The translations under genes were made by a program, and so were the position numbers. From the NCBI RefSeq assembly GCF_023667495.1, contig NZ_JAMOZL010000007.1:124001-188000 (forward strand): a stretch of 64,000 nt of DNA, read 5' to 3'. How positions within the stretch are numbered: position 1 is the first letter of the stretch; each line of letters opens with the position of its first letter. Positions 50,824-58,737 of this stretch are shown in pieces. Under the pieces are notes generated by a model. It was not told where the DNA came from. It saw only the letters and a program-made list of their open reading frames with translations, and did no database searches. This stretch comes from Dyadobacter sp. MSC1_007. Lineage in GTDB: Bacteria; Bacteroidota; Bacteroidia; Cytophagales; Spirosomataceae.

Positions 50824-53277
50824 TTAACGCTTTTTCAAAACAATACTTGATGTGAGGTGAGGGACTTTCTGGTCCGGAGATGTCAGAAAAATCAGTTCAT
50901 TCAGCTCACCTTTCTCCCACTTTTTCAGCAAATTAAGGTAATACGGACTACCGGGATTACCCGACTGGCCGCCCGGATAAATGCCATATGCGCGCGGCGT
51001 AGGCCCAAGCTCGACCACCATTCTCCACGACGGCCCTTTGCGTTTGGTTATCGCATTTACAATACTGCTTCCTCCGCCTGTAGTAAGCGGTGGGGCATTA
51101 AATGGCTTAATACTCCTGCTCAGATGCCGGATTTCGGCAGCTTTTACTTTCGACCATTCCCACTCAGGGCTCATAGGTCCCTTGTGCGCGGTAAGGGTAT
51201 CCAGGGAAGCTTTGAAGCTTTGATAAACCAGATCTTGCAAAGTCTCTTTGTTTGGAGTGCCTACATTGTCGAACCATGGCGCGTTCGGTTCTTTTAAGAT
51301 CATATATAAGGTACGATCGCGCGACGGGTATTCCATAGGTGTTTCCGGAATAGAAAAATCATCATTCCAAATGGCCTGGCCGAGTAATGGGAACCACGTT
51401 TCGAAAATCGAGGCAGCAATGGATTTTGGGGTATTTTCGTAATTCCAGTTTGACAGCATAATGCGTGCCGCTTTCTCTTTCGGGCTCAGCGCCGTTGTTT
51501 CCAGGATACCAAGAAGCTTTGGAAGAAGGGTCCGGGCCAGAACGCTGAAATTATCATTCTGAAGCATTCTCAAACTATCCGCATTCGCATTGGTCATTGC
51601 TTGCAGCCGTTCGTTGATACGGATGCCGCGCTCGGATGGGGCAAAACTCCAATTGATATAATAAGGATAGGTAGTATCTGCAGAAGATTGGTTGGCGCTA
51701 CTCACGAAACCGCGGGGTGGATTTTTAACAAATGGATTCTGCTCCGCCGGGATCCAGCCGTTCCAGTCGTCGGAAGGAGAAGTGCCGTCGAGCAGGAATT
51801 TACCTTGCTCCTTGTATTTCAATGGAAGTTTACCATTCACAGTGATGGCTATATTCTTCCCATTATCAGCAAACACAAAGTTTTGCGCAGGGCCTACATA
51901 ATGACTTAATGCCTTTCGGTAATCATCGTAATTCTTAGCTTTATTAAGCTCATAAAATGTAATGAAACTATTGCCCGGTTCGTGCCCAATCCATTTAATA
52001 GCCAGGTTAGGGACATCGCCGGAAGTTCCGTCGGAATCAGTAACCGGACCGTGGTGCGTGTAGATAACCTGCTCTCGATATGGTTTTTGTCCTTTTACAT
52101 AAATAATTTCTTCCCGCTTGCGTGTCGGTTTCCATTGATTATCATGCCAATAAAAGTTCCGGTACTCGTTTTTGAACTTGATTTTATATAAATCAAAAAC
52201 ATCGGCATCCACATTGGTCACTCCCCAGGCAACAGACTGGTTGAACCCAATAATCACGCTTGGAATCCCTGGAAGAGAAACCCCATATACATTCATATCT
52301 GGCGAATGCAGCTGTACCTGATACCAAATGGATGGCAATGATAGTTCAAGATGCGGGTCGTTGGCCAGGATAGGGTAGCCGGTAATAGACTTTTCGGCCC
52401 CCACAGCCCAGTTGTTGCTTCCAATTCCTTCTTCTTTGGGAAGTCTGTTGGCAAGAGAGCCAACCGGTTTCTTGCTGAATGAAATGCTGTCTCCGGGTAG
52501 CAACGGTGGAATGTGCCTCGGAACGGGCAACCTTGGAAAATCCCAGGAAGTGCCGCTCGGAATAACCGGGCTTTCCTGCAACTTGGGGTAGTTGGGGAAG
52601 AGCTTAGCTACGGTTTCAGCGCCATATTTTTTGAGCGCATTGGTCATTGCAATCTCATTAGACCTGCCCGCGAGCGTAAGCGTCATCTGTTCAAGCATGT
52701 ACATCGTGTTAATGGGCTTCCAGGGCTCCGGTTTGTAGCCCAGCAGCTTAAACTCGATCGGGTAATGCTTTGGAGACAGCTGCCGGATGTAGGCATTGAC
52801 ACCAGCCGTATAGCCAAGCAGCGCTTCACGTGAGCGTGGGTCAGTTATGGCCATTTTGAGGTTCGCTTCTGCTCCATAGCCCATTCCCAGGCGGCGGCTT
52901 TGCTGGTCCATGGCCAATGTAGCTGGTCCTAATATTTCCGAAAGCCGCCCGGCAGCAGCCCGCGTCTGCAGGTCCATTTGCCAGAGCCTGTCTTTGGCAG
53001 TGATATAACCTTGCGCATAGAAAAGGTCGAAATCATTTTTGGCAAAAATGTGCGGCACTCCGTATTCGTCGAACCGAATGGTGACGGCATCTTTGAGGCT
53101 GTCGAGTTCGAGGGTTTGCGTGCTTTTTGGATCAAGGGTTGTTTCTCCGTTTTGCCATAGACCCGTAAAAGGACTAAGGAATGGCCCCAGCGCAGGTGCC
53201 AGTCCCCAGGGCTTGTTTAATGCATAAACAAGCCCGGCAGTCACGAGAAGTGATATCAGTACCTTGACAAATTTCAT
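50824..53277 (-). CDS. Penicillin acylase family protein (Ntn hydrolase)
   Basis: An 817-aa precursor with an N-terminal signal/anchor (MKFVKVLISLLVTAGLVYAL). The alpha-chain region carries VTIRFDEYGVPHIFAKNDFDLFYAQGYITAKDRLWQMD; the autoprocessing site is GIGSNNWAVG with nucleophile Ser287; beta-chain motifs are GYPILANDPHLELSLPSIWYQ and FVSSANQ. These periplasmic enzymes self-cleave and hydrolyse amides such as penicillins or acyl-homoserine lactones. The natural substrate here is unknown; quorum quenching is possible. 39 nt after cutC. Confidence 0.92.
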   Translation of the reverse strand: MKFVKVLISLLVTAGLVYALNKPWGLAPALGPFLSPFTGLWQNGETTLDPKSTQTLELDSLKDAVTIRFDEYGVPHIFAKNDFDLFYAQGYITAKDRLWQMDLQTRAAAGRLSEILGPATLAMDQQSRRLGMGYGAEANLKMAITDPRSREALLGYTAGVNAYIRQLSPKHYPIEFKLLGYKPEPWKPINTMYMLEQMTLTLAGRSNEIAMTNALKKYGAETVAKLFPNYPKLQESPVIPSGTSWDFPRLPVPRHIPPLLPGDSISFSKKPVGSLANRLPKEEGIGSNNWAVGAEKSITGYPILANDPHLELSLPSIWYQVQLHSPDMNVYGVSLPGIPSVIIGFNQSVAWGVTNVDADVFDLYKIKFKNEYRNFYWHDNQWKPTRKREEIIYVKGQKPYREQVIYTHHGPVTDSDGTSGDVPNLAIKWIGHEPGNSFITFYELNKAKNYDDYRKALSHYVGPAQNFVFADNGKNIAITVNGKLPLKYKEQGKFLLDGTSPSDDWNGWIPAEQNPFVKNPPRGFVSSANQSSADTTYPYYINWSFAPSERGIRINERLQAMTNANADSLRMLQNDNFSVLARTLLPKLLGILETTALSPKEKAARIMLSNWNYENTPKSIAASIFETWFPLLGQAIWNDDFSIPETPMEYPSRDRTLYMILKEPNAPWFDNVGTPNKETLQDLVYQSFKASLDTLTAHKGPMSPEWEWSKVKAAEIRHLSRSIKPFNAPPLTTGGGSSIVNAITKRKGPSWRMVVELGPTPRAYGIYPGGQSGNPGSPYYLNLLKKWEKGELNELIFLTSPDQKVPHLTSSIVLKKR

Positions 53278-53316
53278 GAGAGAGGATGTTGGCGTGCGCT
53301 GGTTGGAAAAGAAGGT

Positions 53317-54048
53317 TTACGGCGAAACTACTTGTACGATAGCCTCCACAAGTCCAAGATCGCTGTATAGGACTGATCGCTCGTCGGGGATCTCGCCAGC
53401 CATAGAAATGCCTTCCGGAAAATATTTCTGCCGGCCCGGCCTGAAAGCTTTGGCGGTCAAGTGCAATGCATGGACGCCGGTGGCAGCCAGTTCAGCAGCA
53501 TTGTTGTGGTTAACACCTCCGCCTGCCATGATCTCTATGGCTCCTTTGGCTTCGGCAGCAAGTTTGGCTAGCAATTCGGTTGCCTGAATGGCCGAAGGTT
53601 TCTGTCCTGAAGTTAGAATGCGTTCTGCGCCCGTCGCGATGACGTCCTTCAATGCTTTAACGGGATCGGGAGTGAGGTCGAACGCCCGGTGGAAGGTCAC
53701 TTTCATCGGAGCGGCGTATTCGACTAGCGCTTTCGTGCGGGCTACGTCGACCTGGCCGTCGGCAGTAAGTACGCCCAGGACTACACCATCTGCACCGAGA
53801 TTTTTGGCGAGATCAATGTCTTTTCGCATGATTTCTTCTTCAAAAAAATCATATACAAAATCACCTCCACGCGGCCTGATCATCACATATATCGGTATTT
53901 CGATGTGTTTTCTAACGATTTCGATGAGTCCGGCGCTGGGTGTAGTGCCGCCTTCACCAAGGCCGCCGCATAGCTCGATCCTGCCTGCTCCGCCAGCCTG
54001 CGCATTGATGCAGGATTCAAGGGAGTAAGCGCAAATTTCAATAGTCAT
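53317..54048 (-). CDS. cutC: CutC-family protein
   Basis: A 243-aa TIM-barrel protein. It starts IEICAYSLESCINAQAGGAGRIELCGGLGEGGTTPSAG and contains PIYVMIRPRGGDFVY and MAGGGVNHNNAAEL, all family hallmarks. It was first described as a copper-homeostasis protein in E. coli, but that role is disputed; the fold suggests an enzyme. It is the first gene of a likely operon with the penicillin acylase. Confidence 0.93.
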   Translation of the reverse strand: MTIEICAYSLESCINAQAGGAGRIELCGGLGEGGTTPSAGLIEIVRKHIEIPIYVMIRPRGGDFVYDFFEEEIMRKDIDLAKNLGADGVVLGVLTADGQVDVARTKALVEYAAPMKVTFHRAFDLTPDPVKALKDVIATGAERILTSGQKPSAIQATELLAKLAAEAKGAIEIMAGGGVNHNNAAELAATGVHALHLTAKAFRPGRQKYFPEGISMAGEIPDERSVLYSDLGLVEAIVQVVSP

Positions 54049-54166
54049 ATTATGGTATTTATAATGGCAGGGGAAATTAAGGGTTTTTCAGGAAAGAACC
54101 GGAATTCGGGTTAATGCAACATTGGAATTTTGATTTAATTACCGACTTTGTAAACATCTTACTAAA

Positions 54167-54562
54167 GTGAGAAACAGTTTAACCATGAAAAACTTAGCGC
54201 AGATCAAGAGTGAGCTGAAACCGATCTCTTCCGAGAAAACGTACAGGGAATATTTGGCTATAATCGATTCGCTGGTGGACTGTGCAGAAAATAGCCCTGA
54301 GGAAGAGTTACTGGAACTGGTTTCGATTTTAGTCGAGAATTACGAATCCCGGCATTATCCTATCGAGGCACCGGATCCCTTGGAGGCGATCAAAATCAGA
54401 ATGGAGGAGCAGGGGTTGAAAAGGAAGGATATGGTGAGCTATTTTGGCAGTGCAAGCCGGGTGTCGGAAGTACTAAACAGAAAACGTCCGTTGACCCTGG
54501 AAATGATGCGAAAAATACACATTGGGCTAGGTATTTCGGCAGAAACATTATTAATGGGTTGA
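54167..54562 (+). CDS. HigA-like XRE-family antitoxin/regulator (orphan)
   Basis: A 131-aa protein. The C-terminal half is an XRE helix-turn-helix: AIKIRMEEQGLKRKDMVSYFGSASRVSEVLNRKRPLTLEMMRKIHIGLGISAETLL, as in HigA/YgjM antitoxins. The N-terminal half (LKPISSEKTYREYLAIIDSLVD) is the matching dimer/toxin-binding region. No HigB toxin is encoded on either side, although the upstream 118 bp were checked. The start could also be the ATG at 54185. Confidence 0.78.
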   Translation: MRNSLTMKNLAQIKSELKPISSEKTYREYLAIIDSLVDCAENSPEEELLELVSILVENYESRHYPIEAPDPLEAIKIRMEEQGLKRKDMVSYFGSASRVSEVLNRKRPLTLEMMRKIHIGLGISAETLLMG

Positions 54563-54674
54563 CTTTTAATATATTGATTTTCAATTCATTAATAATATTG
54601 ACGAAATTAAATTTTTCGCCGAGCAATTATTTTTCTTTTTTTTCGCTTTAAGCTTTTAAAAGATAGCAAATTTT

Positions 54675-54694
54675 TTACTTTTGCAAAAAAGTAA
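54675..54694 (+). promoter_or_regulatory. Palindrome overlapping the DUF2795 gene -7 box
   Basis: TTACTTTT and AAAAGTAA are perfect 8-bp arms around GCAA. The left arm overlaps TACTTTTG, an exact -7 match, although no TTG is present at -33. It could be an operator or the promoter core. Confidence 0.45.
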
Positions 54695-54720
54695 AGTAAC
54701 CATTAATAGGCGAAAATATT

Positions 54721-54942
54721 ATGTACTGGACTCTCGAACTCGCATCGTATCTTGAAGATGCTCCCTGGCCAGCTACCAAAGACGAGCTAATTGACTTTGC
54801 AATCAGAACAGGCGCTCCGTTAGAAGTAGTTGAAAACCTTCAGGAGCTTGAAGATGATGGTCAGCCTTATGAAAGCATTGAAGAGATTTGGCCCGACTAT
54901 CCCACCAAAGACGACTTCTTTTTCAACGAAGATGAATACTAG
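54721..54942 (+). CDS. DUF2795 family protein
   Basis: A 73-aa acidic protein: YWTLELASYLEDAPWPATKDELIDFAIRTGAPLEVVENLQELEDDG, then YESIEEIWPDYPTKDDFFFNEDEY. The WPATKDELIDxAxRxGAP core is DUF2795, a small helical domain of unknown function found in many Bacteroidota as stand-alone genes. The tail is strongly acidic. It has its own strong terminator and a palindrome at the promoter, so it is probably well expressed. Confidence 0.85.
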   Translation: MYWTLELASYLEDAPWPATKDELIDFAIRTGAPLEVVENLQELEDDGQPYESIEEIWPDYPTKDDFFFNEDEY

Positions 54943-54946
54943 AATG

Positions 54947-54978
54947 AAAACGGCACTTTATCGGTGCCGTTTTTTTTG
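54947..54978 (+). terminator. Terminator of the DUF2795 gene
   Basis: AAAACGGCAC (54947-54956) pairs with GTGCCGTTTT (54964-54973) and continues into a T run, 5 nt after the stop codon. Confidence 0.85.
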
Positions 54979-55049
54979 TAATTATTTGGTCAGTTTTTTG
55001 CGCAACTCGTTCCCTATTATTTTTTTAATCTGACAAAAGGAATGTAAAT

Positions 55050-55063
55050 TGTTAGCGTTAACA
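55050..55063. promoter_or_regulatory. LacI/GntR-type palindromic operator candidate
   Basis: TGTTAGCGTTAACA matches the TGTTAnCGnTAACA pattern fully. It lies 69 nt upstream of the AlbA_2 gene and shares GTTAGCGyTAACA with the site at 16780. Confidence 0.45.
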
Positions 55064-55131
55064 TAGAGGAAGACGAGGTAAGTTACCGAAAGTGATTTAG
55101 TCATAACTCAGAAATCTATCCATTCCGACCG

Positions 55132-55785
55132 ATGGAGCTTCGATTGTTGAAAGAGCTGGTTAAGAAAGGTGAGGGTGAACATGTGGAATTCAAACTGAAA
55201 TCCAACCATCCTGAGAAAATCGTCCGCGAAGTGGTAGCTTTCGCAAATTCCGGTGGCGGTAAACTGTTCGTGGGCGTCGGTGACGACAAAACGATCAAAG
55301 GCCTCAAAGACGCAGAAGAAGATGAATACACCCTCACAAGGGCGATCGACAAGTACATTTTCCCCAAAATAAGTTATAGAAGAGAACGCGTGCCGGTCAG
55401 TCCTGATCGTGACGTGCTCGTTCTGACTATCCCGCGAAGCATCGACAAGCCGCATTATGTGGTGGACGACACGGGAAACAGGCAAGCCTATATCCGCGTG
55501 GAAGACAAATCTATTCAGGCAAGCCGCGAAATGAAGGAAATTATGCGACGTGGCCGAGGGGAAAGGGACATCAGCTTTCAGTACGGCGACAAGGAAGAGA
55601 AACTGATGAAGCTGCTGGATGAGAAGGAATCCGTAACGGTTGATTTGTTTGCGACATTTGCAGGTATTCCACGGAAAATAGCATCAAATACATTGGTAGT
55701 AATGGTGCTTGCACGCATTCTTGAAGTGCATCCGCAGGAAATGATCGACAAGTTTACAATGTCGATGGCATATCAATCGAGCTGA
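55132..55785 (+). CDS. AlbA_2/Schlafen-type domain protein
   Basis: A 217-aa protein. N-terminal AlbA_2 (AAA_4, Schlafen-like) domain with GEGEHVEFKLKSNHPEKIVREVVAFANSGGGKLFVGVGDDKTIKGL, where the Glu-Phe-Lys and Asn-Ser-Gly-Gly segments are the family signature. The C-terminal part (SVTVDLFATFAGIPRKIASNTLVVMVLARILEVH) looks like a winged helix. Such proteins are nucleic-acid-binding regulators or nucleases; some act in defence. It is small and single here, with no effector partner visible. Confidence 0.82.
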   Translation: MELRLLKELVKKGEGEHVEFKLKSNHPEKIVREVVAFANSGGGKLFVGVGDDKTIKGLKDAEEDEYTLTRAIDKYIFPKISYRRERVPVSPDRDVLVLTIPRSIDKPHYVVDDTGNRQAYIRVEDKSIQASREMKEIMRRGRGERDISFQYGDKEEKLMKLLDEKESVTVDLFATFAGIPRKIASNTLVVMVLARILEVHPQEMIDKFTMSMAYQSS

Positions 55786-55787
55786 TT

Positions 55788-56171
55788 TCAGACTGAGAAA
55801 AGCGTTTTACCAAACCACATACCCAGGAATGTGGCACCGAAGCAAAGAACAACGCTGAGGAGCACATTCAGGAAAGCTTCTGTCCAGCGGTTGTTGAGAA
55901 ACAATTGAATGGTTTCGTTGCTGAAACTGGAAAAAGTGCTGAAACCGCCGCAAAATCCAACGACTATAAACATCCTTGAGGCCGTCACCATGTCGGCGGA
56001 TCTTAGGGCGGCCCATCCTGTAAAAGTACCCAGTATCAGGCAGGCAAGAATATTGGCCGTCAATGTTCCGAAAGGGAAAACTGACGGCCATGCTGAAAGG
56101 GCTTTCGCTGTACCGTAACGTGCCAGACTGCCCAATCCACCTCCTATAAATACTAGTACGAGATTATTCAT
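55788..56171 (-). CDS. crcB: Fluoride channel CrcB/Fluc
   Basis: A 127-aa four-helix membrane protein: IGGGLGSLARYG, FGTLTANILACLILGTFTG with the pore Asn, and GGFCGGFSTFSSFSNET with the Phe-box. It exports fluoride as a dual-topology dimer. It ends 2 nt from the convergent AlbA_2 gene and follows DUF3127 by 32 nt. No fluoride riboswitch fits in the short leader. Confidence 0.94.
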   Translation of the reverse strand: MNNLVLVFIGGGLGSLARYGTAKALSAWPSVFPFGTLTANILACLILGTFTGWAALRSADMVTASRMFIVVGFCGGFSTFSSFSNETIQLFLNNRWTEAFLNVLLSVVLCFGATFLGMWFGKTLFSV

Positions 56172-56203
56172 GGCAGATTACCGGCCGTTGGATAAACGAA
56201 GGA

Positions 56204-56560
56204 TCAGAACGGAAGGTCGTCCGATTCTTCGCTGAATGTCGTAACCGGAGGCAATGGATTGCTGCCCGCGCTATATGAAGGGTTTCCGCCTCCTGATCCT
56301 GCTTTGTCTACTTTCCATGCCTTCACTTCTGTATACCAGCGTGAATTATACTCACGGCTCTCCACGTCAATGGAAGCAGTTACGGAGTCGTTCACCTGAA
56401 GGTTAGCCTGATCGATTTTATCTCCCCAAAGCGAGATACACACTTTTTTCGGGTATTGAGAAGGTATTTCAAGAATGAACTCCTGCTTACGCCACATTCC
56501 GTTTTTTCCCTGGCCGGTTACTTCCGGAAGCAAGGCGATAACTGTTCCTGATAGTTCCAT
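56204..56560 (-). CDS. DUF3127 family protein with SSB-like acidic tail
   Basis: A 118-aa protein. Residues 1-85 (MELSGTVIALLPEVTGQ, EFILEIPSQYPKKVCISLWGDKIDQ, VESREYNSRWYTEVKAWKVDK) match DUF3127, predicted to be an OB-fold. The tail is a Gly/Pro/Ser linker ending SEESDDLPF, which strongly resembles the acidic DDDIPF tip of bacterial SSB that docks DNA-repair proteins. Role in DNA metabolism is an inference. It is upstream of crcB in a probable two-gene unit. Confidence 0.85.
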   Translation of the reverse strand: MELSGTVIALLPEVTGQGKNGMWRKQEFILEIPSQYPKKVCISLWGDKIDQANLQVNDSVTASIDVESREYNSRWYTEVKAWKVDKAGSGGGNPSYSAGSNPLPPVTTFSEESDDLPF

Positions 56561-56630
56561 TGATCAATTAGTTTTTAGTGCTTTCAAAAATGGTTCCAAA
56601 AGTAAGGCATTTGTCCTTTGATTGCAAAGC

Positions 56631-57776
56631 TTAATCGCCTTCTATGGCCTGTTGTAAGTCGGCAATGAGGTCGTCCACATCTTCAATCCCGACGCTGAGC
56701 CGGATGAGTGTGTCTTTCAATCCTACCTTTTGCCGTTCTTCCCTGGGAATGCTCGCGTGCGTCATGCTCGCGGGGTGTGTGCAAAGCGACTCCACGCCTC
56801 CGAGTGATTCGCCGAGAGAAAATATTTCCAGGCGCTCCATTGTGCGTACTGCTTCTTCATATATATCGCCCTTCAACTCAAATGAAAGCATTCCACCAAA
56901 ATCACGCATTTGTTTTTTGGCAAGATCGTGCCCGGGATGGTCGGGGAGGCCTGGGTAATACACTTTACCGACTTTCGGGTGGTTATTTAGCCATGTAGCC
57001 ACTTTTGAGGCATTCTCACAATGTCTTTGCATCCGGATATGCAGCGTTTTGATACCGCGCAACACCAAAAAGCAATCCTGCGGGCCAGGTACAGCGCCGC
57101 TGGCGTTCTGGATGAAGGCAAGTTGTTTGGCGAGCTCATCGTCGCTGGTAATCAATGCACCCATGACGGTATCCGAATGTCCACCAAGGTATTTCGTCAC
57201 CGAATGCATGACGATATCAGCACCCAGGTCGAGCGGATTTTGCAGGTAGGGCGATGCAAAAGTGTTATCGACGACCGTGTGAACGCCCAGCTCCCGGCAA
57301 ATGCCGGTGATTTCTTTAATGTCGATGATCTTTAAAAGCGGGTTTGTGGGCGTTTCGAGCCACACCATTTTGGTTTTATTTGTGATCAAACGCCTGATCT
57401 CGCTGGCCTCGCTCATGTCCACGAACTTGAAGATGAGACCAAACGGCTCGAAAATGCGCTTCATAATACGGTAAGTGCCGCCATAAATATCACTCGTGGC
57501 GATGATCTCATCACCGGGGCGGTACATTTTAAGTACTGCGTCGGTTGCTGCAAGCCCCGAGGCGTAACAGATGCCATGTTTCCCATTTTCCAATGCGGCC
57601 AAAGCATTCTGCAATGCGGTGCGAGTAGGGTTGTGGGTCCGGGAATATTCGTAGCCTTTGTGCTTGCCCGGGCTCTCCTGCACGTAGGTGGACGTCTGGT
57701 AAATCGGCGTCATGATAGCGCCTGTTGTTGGGTCCGGTTCTACACCGGCGTGTATGGCTTTGGTTGCGAATTTCAT
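56631..57776 (-). CDS. Cystathionine gamma-synthase/lyase-type PLP enzyme
   Basis: A 381-aa fold type I PLP enzyme. PLP Lys195 is in SVTKYLGGHSD; substrate/PLP residues are YEYSRTHNPTR near residue 42, VWLETPTNP near 138, and SLGGVESLCTHPASMTH at the C-terminus. It belongs to the Cys/Met metabolism family and could act as cystathionine gamma-synthase, gamma-lyase, or methionine gamma-lyase. The start at 57776 gives the conserved MKFATKAIHAG; an upstream ATG (57815) is less likely. Confidence 0.92.
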   Translation of the reverse strand: MKFATKAIHAGVEPDPTTGAIMTPIYQTSTYVQESPGKHKGYEYSRTHNPTRTALQNALAALENGKHGICYASGLAATDAVLKMYRPGDEIIATSDIYGGTYRIMKRIFEPFGLIFKFVDMSEASEIRRLITNKTKMVWLETPTNPLLKIIDIKEITGICRELGVHTVVDNTFASPYLQNPLDLGADIVMHSVTKYLGGHSDTVMGALITSDDELAKQLAFIQNASGAVPGPQDCFLVLRGIKTLHIRMQRHCENASKVATWLNNHPKVGKVYYPGLPDHPGHDLAKKQMRDFGGMLSFELKGDIYEEAVRTMERLEIFSLGESLGGVESLCTHPASMTHASIPREERQKVGLKDTLIRLSVGIEDVDDLIADLQQAIEGD

Positions 57777-57924
57777 GTTTGAGTTTTTATATGCCACGAA
57801 TGCATTAATGGACACGAAGGCTGTTTACTGGCATCAAAATATTAATGTACAAAAGCAAGATTACAAAAACCTTTTGACCATGCAACTGGTTATCCATTTA
57901 CAGAACAAGTAAAGCCAATTAGCC

Positions 57925-58608
57925 TTGGAAACGTCTACACCAAAAAGATTTTCATTACCAGTCGTTGTTAGCATATTAATGACGATTGTTCCCCTGGTGA
58001 CGACCTCTATCCTGACTGCCTGGGTAATTAATCATGAAAAACTGCTCCGGAACCTTCCTATTGAATGGTGGCTTGGCGTTACATTCATTCTGACGCTCGC
58101 GTCTGCATCAGCCCTCACGCCCCCCACATTTCTTGCATTGGTTTATGGTTATGTGCTGGGATGGGCATCGCTGCCAATGCTTTTTGCCCTGAATATTGGT
58201 GCAATAGCTATCATATATGTATCCGCCCATTTCCTGCATGCGGCTTCGGTGAGAAGCTATCTTATACAGGTGTACCCGCAGGTTGCGACACTCTTGAGAA
58301 GGTTTTATCAAAATGAGTTGCGGCTGATATTTTTTGCCAAATTGTCGCCGGTGCTACCATTCGCAATCACAAATCTATTTTTCGCTATGGCTGGCGCGCG
58401 GTTCAAGCAGGTACTGACTGGCGGCACATTAGGCATGATCCCCCGGACGATGCTGGCGGTTTGGGCCGGGAAAGAAGCACAGGACATCCGCTATCTCCTC
58501 GAACATCCAAATGAAGGATTAGCAACAAAAATTATTCTTATTGTACTGATTGTCATTTCCACCGTTGGGATCGGTTATTTCTTCAAAGACAAGAAGATAG
58601 TAGAATAA
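57925..58608 (+). CDS. VTT-domain (TMEM64/DedA-like) membrane protein
   Basis: A 227-aa protein with about five hydrophobic segments. The SNARE-associated/VTT signature is visible: ALTPPTFLALVYGYVLGW, FFAKLSPVLPFAITNLFFAMAGARFKQVLTGGTLGMIPRTMLAVWAG, with the conserved Pro and the Gly-x-x-Pro-Arg loop. These proteins act in lipid or envelope handling (some move undecaprenyl-phosphate). The start is a TTG at 57925; an ATG at 57979 is a possible shorter start. Confidence 0.85.
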   Translation: METSTPKRFSLPVVVSILMTIVPLVTTSILTAWVINHEKLLRNLPIEWWLGVTFILTLASASALTPPTFLALVYGYVLGWASLPMLFALNIGAIAIIYVSAHFLHAASVRSYLIQVYPQVATLLRRFYQNELRLIFFAKLSPVLPFAITNLFFAMAGARFKQVLTGGTLGMIPRTMLAVWAGKEAQDIRYLLEHPNEGLATKIILIVLIVISTVGIGYFFKDKKIVE

Positions 58609-58737
58609 TAGTGGCAATTTTGGCAAAGCGACCTTACGCTTTGATAATATCGTACAATAATAGGATACAAAATGACACAAAACCATTAACTTCATCCTGT
58701 TTCTTTGTGGTAAAGTTATACTTACCCGAAAACTAGA

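Noticed and set aside
56172-56203. Fluoride riboswitch before crcB
   Set aside because: Only 32 nt separate crcB from the upstream gene and no pseudoknot-like pattern was seen.
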